DNA of 64,000 nucleotides, taken from Limnomonas spitsbergensis. Taxonomy: Eukaryota; Chlorophyta; Chlorophyceae; Chlamydomonadales. The translations under genes and the position numbers were made by a program. The notes beneath the pieces were generated by a model. That model made no database searches and was not told the origin of the DNA. It saw nothing but the letters and a program-made list of their open reading frames with translations. This document shows positions 45,001 through 50,530 of the stretch, piece after piece. Numbering within the stretch: position 1 is the stretch's first letter; every line of letters begins with the position of its first letter. The DNA lies in contig JAYJMM010000106.1 in assembly GCA_037349105.1 (NCBI GenBank), forward strand, positions 124,001-188,000. The letters run 5' to 3'.

Positions 45001-45638
45001 GCATGCGCCCATCTGCATGCGCCCATCTGCATGCGCCCATCTGCATGCCTCTATCTGCATGCCTCTATCTGCTTGCGCCCATCTGCATGCGCCCATCTGC
45101 ATGCACCCATCTGTATGCGCCCGTCTGCATGCGCCCATCTGCATGCGCCCATCTGCATGTGCCCATCTGCATGCCTCTACCTGCATGCGCCCATTTGCTT
45201 GGGACAGCTGCATGCACCAATGTGAGGACTCAGCTCACCCCCGTGATTGCAGCCTGGTCAGAGAGGACTCAAAGGCACTGGGGTTGGCTGCTTGCTGAGA
45301 AAAGAAGCTGCAGGCCTGGTTGTACTCGGCCTGACGGTGGCAGCGAGAAGGAGGCATGTGAGAGAGGGGGCAGGTTTCAGGCACCTTGACAGGCGCGCTC
45401 GTTACTGAGAGGAGATGGTAGCCCCAAGTGAGCGCACGCTTCCGAATGGCCTGCACGTATCGCGGGTCGGTGTTGCAGGTTCCGGCCTCACCTCGCCCGA
45501 CTTGTTCACATTGTTCACGAGCTGCCGAACTTTAAAGCCTTTGAGGACCCCCGAAGGCCGAGCCTTGCCGAGTTGGTCGCAGATGTGTGTTTCCAGCTCA
45601 TCGGCCAAACCTTGAATTTTTTGGCTGGACGCCGTCAT
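10133..45638 (-). CDS. GCP2: Gamma-tubulin complex component 2 (23 exons)
   Basis: GCP2 is a core subunit of the gamma-tubulin small complex, which binds gamma-tubulin and nucleates microtubules at basal bodies and other organising centres. Spliced exons match the family in order: [10 protein letters not shown], a [11 protein letters not shown] block, [112 protein letters not shown] and [12 protein letters not shown]. The [15 protein letters not shown] and ATDPLSDNL blocks favour GCP2 over GCP3. All 22 junctions are GT-AG and phase-consistent, giving 3957 nt (1318 aa). That is longer than animal GCP2 (about 900 aa) because of Ala/Gln/Pro-rich inserts in exons 4, 5, 7, 12 and 22. The start ATG at 45638 is the first after an in-frame TGA. 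The final exon is divergent and lacks the usual RLDFN-like ending. Family assignment is firm; exons 1-2, 4-5, 14 and 23 are the least certain. Confidence 0.93.
10251..10615 (-). repeat. Ladder of GCP2 exon 23 acceptor copies
   Basis: The true junction (ATGATGCACTCAG|GAGCTGGCAGAGTCC, minus strand) is followed upstream by three diverged copies near 10320-10350, 10410-10445 and 10585-10615. Each carries GGACT(CTGCCAG)CTCCTGAG-like sequence and the pyrimidine-rich CTGGCTGTAT tract. Confidence 0.7.
10855..11285 (-). repeat. Ladder of GCP2 exon 22 donor copies
   Basis: The true exon end GCAGAGAACAACGAG|GTGCGT (minus strand, donor at 11264) is repeated as diverged copies near 11190-11215, 11130-11150, 11065-11085, 10925-10985 and 10845-10860. 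Each reads (C/A)CACCTCGTTG(T/C/A)(T/A)CTCT on the plus strand. CCCTAAACCC motifs lie between copies. Confidence 0.75.
11710..12070 (-). repeat. Acceptor copies and decayed copy of GCP2 exon 22 start
   Basis: Upstream of the exon 22 acceptor (CTGTTGTATAAG|GTCGTGG) lie CTGTTATAG copies at about 11738 and 11780, then a GAGGAGGCAACA array (11800-11890). At 11918-12050 a decayed copy of the first ~100 nt of exon 22 follows (GCGAGTTTTGTAATGGACGA against GCGAGCTTTGTGATGGACCA). Confidence 0.7.
12300..13690 (-). repeat. 23-bp minisatellite, about 60 copies, each carrying a 5' splice site
   Basis: The unit on the transcribed strand is CCAGGTGAGGGAGGAGGTCC plus TAG. The first unit starts at the real exon 21 donor (GACCAG|GTGAGGGAGGAGG at 13683), so the array is an expansion of that junction. 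Copies differ at a few positions (GGTCC/AGTCC, TAG/CAG), and most keep CCAG|GTGAGG. Confidence 0.95.
14080..14460 (-). repeat. CACCTGCCACCTCAAACATT repeat near GCP2 exon 20 donor, interrupted
   Basis: Four copies of CCACCTGCCACCTCAAACAT lie at about 14078-14160. A last copy at about 14418-14445 abuts the exon 20 donor. The 260 bp between (14160-14418) are unrelated and look like an insertion into the array. Confidence 0.6.
14633..15641 (-). other. GCP2 intron 19
   Basis: About 1 kb between exons 19 and 20. At 15520-15655, CCCATGC-n-CCCACCTGCTCC copies repeat the exon 19 donor region (GGAGCAG|GTAGGC). The rest (14720-15500) shows no gene or clear array. Confidence 0.5.
15865..16045. repeat. 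GGTTTGAAACGTTGCAAGG tandem repeat, 7-8 copies
   Basis: Imperfect ~22-bp unit in GCP2 intron 18. Copies vary by AACGTTGC/AACGCTGC. No coding role. Confidence 0.75.
16425..16575 (+). repeat. Dispersed repeat family A copy
   Basis: GGCCGCCGGGCAGCCATTAC, then GACCCGCCTACGGCGGGTGG, then GTAGCTGAATTGTAGCTGAA. The same ordered blocks recur at seven or more other places in this window. Confidence 0.7.
16735..17350 (-). repeat. GGGTTTAG-rich array ending in a decayed exon 18 copy
   Basis: From 16735 to 17275 there are imperfect units of GGAGGGTTTAGGG, GGAAGGAGG and GTGGAGGGGGG. At 17304-17350 a copy of the exon 18 start occurs (on the transcript GCCCCTAGCACACCTACCAG against the true GCTCCAAGCACACCTGCCAG), preceded by ATGCAG. 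The array is therefore bracketed by two copies of the same acceptor. Confidence 0.85.
17541..17886 (-). repeat. 18-bp minisatellite ACCCTCATCCACCCTAGG, about 19 copies
   Basis: Nearly perfect 18-bp units. The length is a multiple of three and no frame has a stop, so open frames appear on both strands. CCTAGG also occurs in the adjacent exon 17 end (GACCCTAGG). Confidence 0.95.
17887..18106 (-). repeat. Decayed copies of GCP2 exon 17 end and donor
   Basis: GGATAGGCAGATGCTATGAA with GACCCAAGGTCGGCGCTCTT (transcript strand, about 17965-18035) copies the true exon 17 end GGATGGGCAGATGCTGTTGA with GACCCTAGGTCAGGGCTCTC. The donor GTGAGT has become ACGAGT. A third, more decayed copy follows. Confidence 0.7.
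18430..19075 (-). repeat. 24-bp minisatellite, about 27 copies, with CAGGTGTGG
   Basis: Plus-strand unit CCACACCTGACCGCCTTCGG plus GGGG, with ACACCTG/ACATCTG variants. On the transcript the ACACCTG form reads TCAG|GTGTGG, a plausible donor, in about half the units. Confidence 0.95.
19080..19290 (+). repeat. Dispersed repeat family A copy (diverged)
   Basis: AACCCATCGGGCAGCCGGGC, GATTGGCCTGTGGGTAGTGG, CTGCACCAGGCC and several GTAGCTGA-like motifs, in family order. Confidence 0.5.
19410..22475 (-). repeat. 42-bp minisatellite, about 70 copies, with a longer variant
   Basis: Unit GGCAATATTAGCTGGGGGAC plus AGGCCCCTTGTCACCCCATC plus TA. A variant inserts GGTGACAGGCTCCTTGTCAC after CCCCTT in about 15 units, mostly 21100-22450, giving a higher-order pattern. 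On the transcript each unit has CTGTCCCCCAG|C, an acceptor-like tract. The length is a multiple of three, so long frames such as ([14 protein letters not shown])n are artefacts. Confidence 0.97.
22470..22510 (-). pseudogene. Decayed copy of GCP2 exon 17 start
   Basis: The transcript strand reads GTTGCTGGAGATGGCTGTAA then AGGGATCCAGGGCTGCTAG. The true exon 17 start is TCCTTGCTGGAGATGGCCGT then CAAGACCTCCAGCGCCGCG. LLEMAVK-x-S-x-AA is still readable, but the frame then runs into the 42-bp array. Confidence 0.75.
23201..23480 (-). repeat. 86-bp tandem repeat carrying the exon 15 acceptor, 3-4 copies
   Basis: Units begin at 23201, 23287, 23373 and 23459, each with GAGGTGCTGGCTGCACCATG. On the transcript this is CATGGTGCAG|CCAGCACCTC, the exon 15 acceptor plus exon start. 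Only the copy at 23201 is joined to the rest of exon 15. Units 1-3 are nearly identical. Confidence 0.93.
23690..23997 (-). repeat. Copies of GCP2 exon 13 end and donor
   Basis: At about 23862-23925 the transcript strand has GCCTCCGCCAAGCCTGTTCT then TCAGGATGACCCTCACGGCA, matching the end of exon 13, followed by ACTTCTCACACAGGTGTGG. CACACACGGCC motifs recur between the copies. Confidence 0.8.
24921..24980 (-). pseudogene. Near-identical copy of GCP2 exon 12 start with its own acceptor
   Basis: GTGTAGCGGCTGTACCAGAA then AGCCAGCTGGCCATCAGGGG repeats 24823-24884 with one substitution over about 55 bp (period 98). The copy has a TGTTGCAG acceptor. Encoded [19 protein letters not shown] is intact but the frame then leaves the exon. 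Confidence 0.85.
25388..25418. repeat. Poly(G) tract
   Basis: About 28 of 31 bases are G on the plus strand, so the GCP2 transcript is C-rich here. A shorter G12 run is at about 25069. Confidence 0.9.
25495..25735. repeat. (CA)n microsatellite with ACACATGTTCAC units
   Basis: A pure CA tract at about 25563-25639 is flanked on both sides by ACACATGTTCACACACACAA-type units. It runs up to the exon 11 donor (plus ACGCACCTGG). Confidence 0.97.
25810..26150 (-). repeat. Exon 11 acceptor copies, then an 18-bp minisatellite
   Basis: GGATCTGATTGGGTGGG occurs at about 25805, 25838 and 25859. On the transcript it is CCCAATCAG|ATCC, the exon 11 acceptor. Next come about 13 copies of CAACCAGGCAAACCACCT (25901-26145). 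Confidence 0.9.
26225..26370 (-). mobile_element. hAT-like MITE, second family, copy 2 (in GCP2 intron 10)
   Basis: The 146-bp element has exact 13-bp terminal inverted repeats, CAGTGCTGTGCCA and TGGCACAGCACTG. Flanking octamers ACCCCAAT and ACCCTGAT match at 6 of 8. It is homologous to 9331-9492 in opposite orientation. It ends 17 bp from the exon 10 donor. Confidence 0.8.
26500..26760 (-). pseudogene. Two decayed tandem copies of GCP2 exon 10
   Basis: Copy 2 (about 26545-26640) reads [20 protein letters not shown] on the minus strand, against true [20 protein letters not shown]. Copy 3 (about 26690-26745) is more decayed (GACAGGGCACC then TTTACTTGACAGGGACCAGG). Spacer G-rich tracts are shared, so the unit includes flanking intron. 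Confidence 0.88.
27165..27620 (-). pseudogene. Three decayed copies of GCP2 exon 9 start
   Basis: Copy 2 at about 27172-27232 (minus: HAVTAS then a frameshift, with GTCACCAGCAGCATCCAGTC retained). Copy 3 is at about 27365-27425. Copy 4 is at about 27577-27615 (FYAVTA). Each is preceded on the transcript by a C-rich CCCCACCCC-n-CAATCTCC tract. Confidence 0.8.
27822..27912. repeat. 19-bp repeat CGCGGTGCATGGCAAGGCC, five copies
   Basis: Nearly perfect copies in GCP2 intron 8. Confidence 0.95.
27960..28300. repeat. Degenerate CCTC(C/A)TAGATCCTC repeat
   Basis: About 15 loose copies of a 15-25-bp unit such as CCTCCTAGATCCTCGCAGAT. On the transcript this is AGGATCTA(G/T)GAGG. Confidence 0.6.
28495..31635 (-). 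repeat. 10-bp minisatellite AGGGGTCAGG, about 300 copies
   Basis: 3.1 kb of GGGGTCAGGA with variants GGGGGGTCAG, GGAAGGTCAG and GAGAGGTCAG. It is interrupted by poly(G) blocks at 29999-30096 and 30842-30867. It fills GCP2 intron 7. Frames such as ([10 protein letters not shown])n, up to 651 codons, are artefacts of the unit. Confidence 0.98.
31638..31695 (-). pseudogene. Decayed copy of GCP2 exon 8 start
   Basis: The transcript strand reads TTGCAG then TGCGTACATAGTGGTTCTGC then AGCGTCTCAT. The true exon 8 start is CTGCAG then TGAGTACGTGGTGGTATTGC then AGCGCTTCAT. It sits at the far end of the 10-bp array from the real exon. Confidence 0.85.
32165..32835 (-). pseudogene. Five tandem decayed copies of GCP2 exon 7 start
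   Basis: Copies centre near 32250, 32385, 32515, 32635 and 32810. Each repeats CCCACAG|TCATGAACGACC-like sequence and the codons for [12 protein letters not shown]. One variant reads [12 protein letters not shown]. The flanking intron GAGAGGGTGGTGGGGGG is included, so the unit is about 125 bp. Only the copy at 32120 continues into the full exon. Confidence 0.92.
33065..33365. repeat. CAGGGCCAG(C/T)CA repeat with 64-bp higher order
   Basis: The base unit of about 12 bp is grouped into blocks separated by GGGAAATCTGGTCGGGGTTG. Confidence 0.9.
33396..33568. mobile_element. MITE-like element with 14-bp terminal inverted repeats
   Basis: GTTACCCAGTACGA at the left and TCGTGCTGGGTAAC at the right (13/14). 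The inside is rich in TACGGTACGG. No clear TSD and no transposase. Confidence 0.6.
33790..36600 (-). repeat. C-rich compound arrays in GCP2 intron 6
   Basis: Three successive blocks. First, about 90-95-bp units (CAGCAAATACCTCTCCCCCT then CACTTTCACCTGTAATAATG then a C8-C24 run), 33790-34465. Second, nine copies of a 36-bp CCTCCCTCTCCCCTTCATCC unit, 34470-34800. Third, (C)n/(CA)n with CACTCCTCTCACCCC units, 35100-36560. The transcript is strongly G-rich over about 2.7 kb. Confidence 0.93.
36740..39835 (-). repeat. 21-bp minisatellite with a ~44-bp spacer, higher-order array
   Basis: Runs of GGGGTAGAGGGG(T/C)AGCAAGGA are broken about 25 times by GGGGTCAGGTACAGACTGCA then GGGAGATCCTAGGGGTAGCA. 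On the transcript the spacer holds CTCCCTGCAG|TCTGTACC, an acceptor-like motif. Confidence 0.95.
40795..41000 (-). repeat. Two copies of a putative exon-edge unit upstream of GCP2 exon 5
   Basis: On the transcript both copies read GCGGGATG-n-CGGCT(G/A)CA(T/C)GACCCTCGACCCGCCGTACCG. The two differences in CTG CAT / CTA CAC are silent in the frame [10 protein letters not shown], hinting that this frame was coding. The nearer copy is open into exon 5. Confidence 0.6.
42465..42605 (-). repeat. Dispersed repeat family A copy, reverse orientation
   Basis: The reverse strand reads GCAAGGCGGCCACTGATGGG, then GACCGACCTACGGCCCTAGC, then ATGTAGCTGAGGC. Confidence 0.6.
42725..42900 (-). repeat. Copy of GCP2 exon 4 end and GTGGGT donor repeats
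   Basis: The transcript strand at about 42735-42790 has GTGTACTATGGGAAAGACCC, against true GTGTACTACGGGAAGAACCC. Between them TGGTGGGT(C/G)AAG is repeated several times after the real donor. Confidence 0.75.
43985..45185 (-). repeat. 14-bp minisatellite CATCTGCATGCGCC, about 84 copies
   Basis: Fills GCP2 intron 3. Each unit holds the palindrome GCATGC. Variants are GCGCC/GCCTC/GCACC and CATC/CGTC. The unit lacks stops in every frame, so long shadow frames ([11 protein letters not shown]) occur on both strands. Confidence 0.97.
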
Positions 45639-46740
45639 GTTCACTGTTCACTTGCTGGGGTGCGTGGTCGCACAAATTATGGAACAACAAATTCAAACAT
45701 GTCGTTGAAGTGATTTACACGTTCATACTTCAGTCACACTCCCCGCTGGGGGCTCGCTTCACACGCGCCCACGAGGCACTCATGATGGGCTGTGTCTGTG
45801 ACCGGTTCAGTGTTTCCTGTTGTCTACTTACTGTACCTACCGTAAAACAGTATATAACTGATGCTTTAGCGATTTCCTTGATGAGGCTCTGCATCAGCAA
45901 AGCAAGAGTGTAAGTACCGTACCGGCAAGGCGGCAAGCTTGTTTTTATTGAAATATGCACAAATGTGTTTGGTTGGATCAATGTTGTCGGGTGAAGTCAT
46001 GCTGTAACACTCAGTCCACCGGTATGTTAGGCGCTATTCAGCTACTATTCAGCTAAACCACGCCATTCGGCCGGAACCTGGTGCAAAAAGCCCAAGCGTA
46101 CAAAATTGTGGCCCCCATTAGACCATCGGTACCGGTGTGATATAATTTCTCAAATTGCACGTAGCGTGATGCGACAACTGACATTGGTGAGGTACAGACA
46201 ATATCCCCTCGGCCAATGGGGATATACCTGTGTCTCAATTTTTGATTTGTTTCCATATACCTTACTACAGTAAACAGTTTTTGAGCCCAGAGGTCAATAA
46301 AACACTGCGATGCAGAAAACAGGTTATTTCAGTAGATGTGCTTTGCCTTTCTGCCTTTACTCCTTTATTTCAGAATTTTCGACAATCGGCTGTTTCATCT
46401 GTCCAGGAGATGAGCCCTACCCAGTCACTCATGTAAGAGAAAACTGGGTAATTTATGTTGGTTAGGGGAGAAGGATTTACATCTCAATACGATGAACCTA
46501 GTGTCGAAAGTCGAGACTTTGGTGGTTTGGGGGGGGGCAGCATTACTGTAAATAATTAATTGCTTGGTGCCTTGGAGGACTTGAAGCAGCGAGCAGCCGT
46601 CCCAAAAGTGTGTCAGACAGCGACTGCTATAAAGCCTCCACCCGTCACATAGACTTTGGCGCTAGTGGATTCATGCTACGAGCGGGCGCAGCTGGAGGTG
46701 ACCGGCCGAGGGGATCCCAAGTACCCCAGCCACAGAAAAT
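45639..46740. promoter_or_regulatory. GCP2 upstream region
   Basis: No gene was seen. GTGAACA is repeated just before the ATG. No confident TATA box. The region is not repeat-dense, unlike the gene body, so it is a candidate promoter and 5' UTR by position only. Confidence 0.3.
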
Positions 46741-46742
46741 AG

Positions 46743-48310
46743 GTTAATGAAATTGCACCTCTGGGCCATGCTGAGATGAAGCTCGACCACGTCGGCAAAC
46801 AAAAAGACAGCTAGGAAAGTCAAGGGAGAAGGCATACGAGGAAAGAGAGGATAGCAAGTTCATCCACCAAACAAAAATAAAACAAAAGTCGGGCAAACTG
46901 TATTCCCTGCCAATCCCTGCCCCTGAAGAGACTACGGCAGCCTTCAAAAATGTAACAGAGTTGGCACCTAGTAAGTGCCATGCTAATGTCTGTCAGAGAT
47001 GGTAGATTGGTAGCTAGGATGCCATGCTTTTAGTCATGCTAGTTCGAATATTGGTCTGTGCGGATTGAAGCTCGTTTCTGTGTGTGTTTGTTCTTAGTAA
47101 CTTCCTTCCGAAGTTCAGTGATTACTTTAGTTGCCATGACCATTGACACGTTAGCCATGACACTCTGACTGTGTCCATGACTCTGCTATGCGTGGTAGTA
47201 ATTCTGATTTGTCATAGACTAGGGCATGCCTTGTTTGCCTAGCCTTCTTACACTGAGACTCTTTAGATTTGTGATCTTTTGACCAACCGATCTGATGATC
47301 ACTGGTATGACTTCTGATGTAACAAGCGAGATGATGCCCGCCGACTGTCCCTGCCTCCCGGTCTCCTCTCTGCCCCGCGCATCATGAGCTACACGCCAGG
47401 AGCAGCTTTGTAGAGATACGCTCCTGTTATAAAATAGCTCAGCTGAAAGTACAAAATCCAGGTTCTCACACCCCTGCCTGCGGGCTCTCCGACGTCATGT
47501 CTGGTTGGTAGGAAAAGGAAAGGAAGCAAAGGCTAGAAGAAAGACAGAGAGGCGCACAAAGGGCGAAGAAAACACCCCTCCAGAAAACGGAAAGGCAGAC
47601 CGAAGGATCCCTGCCTCTGAAAGCAAGAGAGAGACTAAAATGGCCGGTCCCCATGGAGGCAAATAGAAGACAGCATGCTAGCCCTCAACAAAGTTTATCG
47701 CGTCCTCAACAAAAGCCAGAGCCTCCCACCCATGCCTGCCCTGGTACAACTGCTGAAAGTCCGTGGCGTCCTCTTGGGGGCCTGCCCAACCTCTCGCCCT
47801 CGGCCTCTCTTTCACGCTAGGGCATTGAAAGCACACATGCAGCGTATCATCCACATGTTAGCCGGGTCCCTCAGCCCAGCACCGTTGGCAGTAGCGTGTG
47901 TCACGTTGCTGATCGCTGCGCCGTCCTCTAGAAAATAGGTATGCGGCCGCCAACCTAGCCGCCAACCTGGTCTCAGTTTACGGGCTTGCCTTGGGAGTAC
48001 CCTGAAGGACCGGTAGTTGGGAAAGTGACGAAAACAGCATTTGCAATGCCGTGCACCGGCCTCTCTTTCAGTATGTTTCTGGGTACCACATTTCAAGTCG
48101 GGAGTCGCACTTGCAAGGGAGTGTACTTGTGTGCGCATGAGGTTAAGGCTGCGGCTTGGCGCAATTAGCATGGCCAGTGGAGGACGGTGCGTTGGTCAGC
48201 GCTGTGAGGCATGCTGCTGCCAGCGATGCTGGGCTAAGGGTGGCAAGGGTTGTTGGCCCTGGCTTTTGTGGAAGGTGTGACAGATATTGTTGAGGCGTAA
48301 ACGTTTCAGA
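46743..48310. repeat. Interspersed repeat family B, long copy
   Basis: GAAATTGCACCTCTGGGCCA then TGCTGAGATGAAGCTCGACC then GGCAAACAAAAAGACAGCTA matches 63296-63420 closely. CCCCTGCCTGCGGGCTCTCC at about 47471 matches 63520. CCTCAACAAAAGCCAGAGCC at about 47703 matches 49050. No intact transposase or reverse transcriptase frame was found. Confidence 0.6.
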
Positions 48311-48473
48311 GTTCGGGGCTTCCGTCGACCTACTTTTCCCCAGCCTTTTTTAATCCCTTGACTTCGTGTTATCCTATTTCCTAACCAACGAACCGGTATG
48401 TTTGTCTTGTACCTCCTATCCAATCAGTCGAATGCCCACGCAACCGAGCCTGTCAGCAGGGCACAGTGGCCAA

Positions 48474-49135
48474 TGACGTTACACCTCTGGGCCCTGCTCA
48501 AAAGTCTCGGCCGCACAGGCGCCTAACTAAAGAGTTGGGAGGAAAGAACAAACAAGGGCCCAGATGTATAACATCTTTGTCTTAATCACACGAACGCCCA
48601 GAGAAAGGCCATTCGAAGTGACTGTGGACTAGCAACCAGGCCTCCTCGTATTGAATCACCAATGCAAAATCATGGGACATGTTTTATTCCTCCAGTAAGA
48701 GCTATCCCACGGAGCTATCCTTTCTTTCCTCTTGTGCCCTCTCCCTTGAATTTCCTAGCTGACTTTTTGTTTGCCACCGTGGCCGAGCTTCATTTCAGCA
48801 TTGCCGAGAGGTCAATGACATAACACCTCTGGGCCTTGCTCAAAAAGGCTCGGCCGCGTGGGCGCTCGAATGTCCAATTGGAAGAAAATAACCTTGAGGT
48901 AAGAGGGAAAGGAAGAGAAGAACACGAAGGGGAGAGAAATACTCCCCCCAAAAGGAAAGGAAGCCCGAAGTATCTTTGCCCCTCTCAAGCATATTCCCCA
49001 AGAAGGCAAAGAAACGCAGCATATCTAGGCCTCAACAATGCGTACAACGTCCTCAACAAAAGTCAGAGCCTCCCATCCAAGCCTGCCCCGGTACAACTGT
49101 TGAAAGCCTGGTCCAGAGGTGTGACGTCATTAACA
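48474..49135. mobile_element. Family B copies; inner element with inverted termini
   Basis: CAATGACGTTACACCTCTGG at 48474 and AATGACATAACACCTCTGGG at about 48811 start two copies. The second ends in CCAGAGGTGTGACGTCATTA at about 49112-49132, the reverse complement of its start with few mismatches. That gives a roughly 325-bp element (48809-49134) with ~20-bp inverted termini. Confidence 0.6.
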
Positions 49136-49574
49136 TTCCTCTATTCAGAGCTATTTTCTGTATTCAAGGGCTGGGATCTACTTCCTGGCCGGAGGCCCTG
49201 AGCCCCCTTTTGTCATAGATTCCGGGGATTTGGGCAAGCAAAATGCTACGTCGTCTCATCGCAAGCATGGTGTACAATACATTACAGATTGCTCTACACA
49301 TTTAAGCTTCAAAGCTTCAACATAGTAGGCCTAGGGGCCAACGGGATAAAAATTGCAACCAAACTGGGCTGCGACGCTGCAAAAATACAAGCCCGGACGA
49401 CTCCTGTCACCTGCCCCGCCTTTTAGTACCACTCCTCTGTATTCTAGCCTGAGTGCCTGACGACATGAAACATCGAAAAAATTGTGGTGACTCTCAGCCC
49501 CCAAATTTATCAGATCCAACAGCTGAGCCACACATTAAGAGGCACTACTGATGGTCCGTGACCACTCAGTGTAC

Positions 49575-50195
49575 AGTCAATGACGTTACACCTATGGGCC
49601 CTGCTCAAAAAGGGTTGGCCGCGTGGGTGTCTACCTACTACTCAGTGTACAGTGTGTTGGACTGTTCCACTAACCGCACCACCATACCGGGCAGATCTGG
49701 GCCGATGCCTGATCTTGGGCCTTCGTATTCGTAGGTATGACATCCAACAAAGATCCGACTAACAACACCTGGAGAGCTTGACTCTCAGACAGTACTCGAT
49801 CCTCAACACCTCATGTTATCAATTGAGTGTCTTACTCCAAAAAGACATTTCTACCTGTACCGGTTTACAGGCACATGTCCCATGCATCAAATGTGATGCT
49901 CTGTTAGACTGTACACATCGGCACCGCTTAAAGCGCCTTGGCATATCCTCCCTGCAAATATCCTACTCAAACAACAAACAACTTCAGAACAGGGCCGTAC
50001 AATTCACTATACGCTCGTCCTGCGATCCCTTGCTGATCCACTTACCTCCTCCCTCTGGACAAGGACAACAGCACCGCTCAGGGCGTCACGTATGCCCTCC
50101 CCAAGAAAAGGCAAAAGCACCATTGACCACATCATGGCTCTTCCGAATCACAACCAACGAGCAGCTCGTGGAGATAGCTTCCTTTCCCGGCTAGG
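49575..50195. other. Family B terminus and low-information spacer
   Basis: CAATGACGTTACACCTATGG then GCCCTGCTCAAAAAGGGTTG marks a further family B end at 49577. The rest lies 3' of the DUF2358-type gene. A minus-strand TGTAA at 49865-49869 is the nearest candidate poly(A) signal (about 630 nt past the stop). No gene seen. Confidence 0.35.
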
Positions 50196-50204
50196 CTGTC
50201 CACC

Positions 50205-50345
50205 TTCGACGGCCGCCATGCGTCCGCAAAAGGCCCGATAAGGACCAAACCTAGACCAGCCTACGGCTGGTGGCTGGGGCAGCAAGGCTGACGCAAACCA
50301 GCGGCCTGAGTGTAGCCAACATGTAGCTGTATCCAGAAAAGAAAC
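50205..50345 (+). repeat. Dispersed repeat family A copy
   Basis: ACGGCCGCCATGCGTCCGCA, then AGACCAGCCTACGGCTGGTG, then GTGTAGCCAACATGTAGCTG. Confidence 0.8.
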
Positions 50346-50399
50346 CCTACGACAGCGCCGCTTGAAGTATCATAACTGCTGCAGAGCCTTTGACGACAG

Positions 50400-50530
50400 C
50401 AGTCAACTCTCAATCCCTCGAGTCAATCCCTCCCTCCGCTCAAAGTATCATGACCAACGAGAAGCCCAATCCCTTGTGTCATTCCCTCCCTCCGCTCAAA
50501 GTGTCATGACAGACGAGAAGCCCTTGAAAA
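50400..50530 (-). repeat. Direct repeat over the last exon end of the DUF2358-type gene
   Basis: CCCTCCCTCCGCTCAAAGT(A/G)TCATGAC-n-ACGAGAAGCCC occurs twice (about 50430-50470 and 50482-50525). The second is the real exon end with the TGA stop; the first is a copy beyond it. Confidence 0.8.

Larger units (their letters stand above)
40449..45638 (-). other. GCP2: GCP2 exons 1-5 (N-terminal region)
   Basis: Exon 1 is 45492-45638 ([16 protein letters not shown] onward). Exon 2 is 45385-45450 ([17 protein letters not shown]). Exon 3 is 45239-45330 ([14 protein letters not shown]). Exon 4 is 42901-43582 (starts [20 protein letters not shown], then an Ala-rich stretch with nine consecutive Gln, ending [13 protein letters not shown]). 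Exon 5 is 40449-40763 (starts QPTPTSGLG, ends [18 protein letters not shown]). Exons 1-3 line up with the N-terminal helical region of animal GCP2, where SAPVK is followed by AEYN. Two points are uncertain. The exon 1-2 intron would be only 41 nt. The exon 4 donor and exon 5 acceptor have alternatives, because a copy-rich stretch at 40795-41000 could add coding sequence (a conserved [10 protein letters not shown]). Confidence 0.75.

Noticed and set aside
43998..45389. 463-codon Cys/His-rich frame ([11 protein letters not shown])n
   Set aside because: The 14-bp array lacks stops in every frame; similar frames exist in three frames and on both strands.
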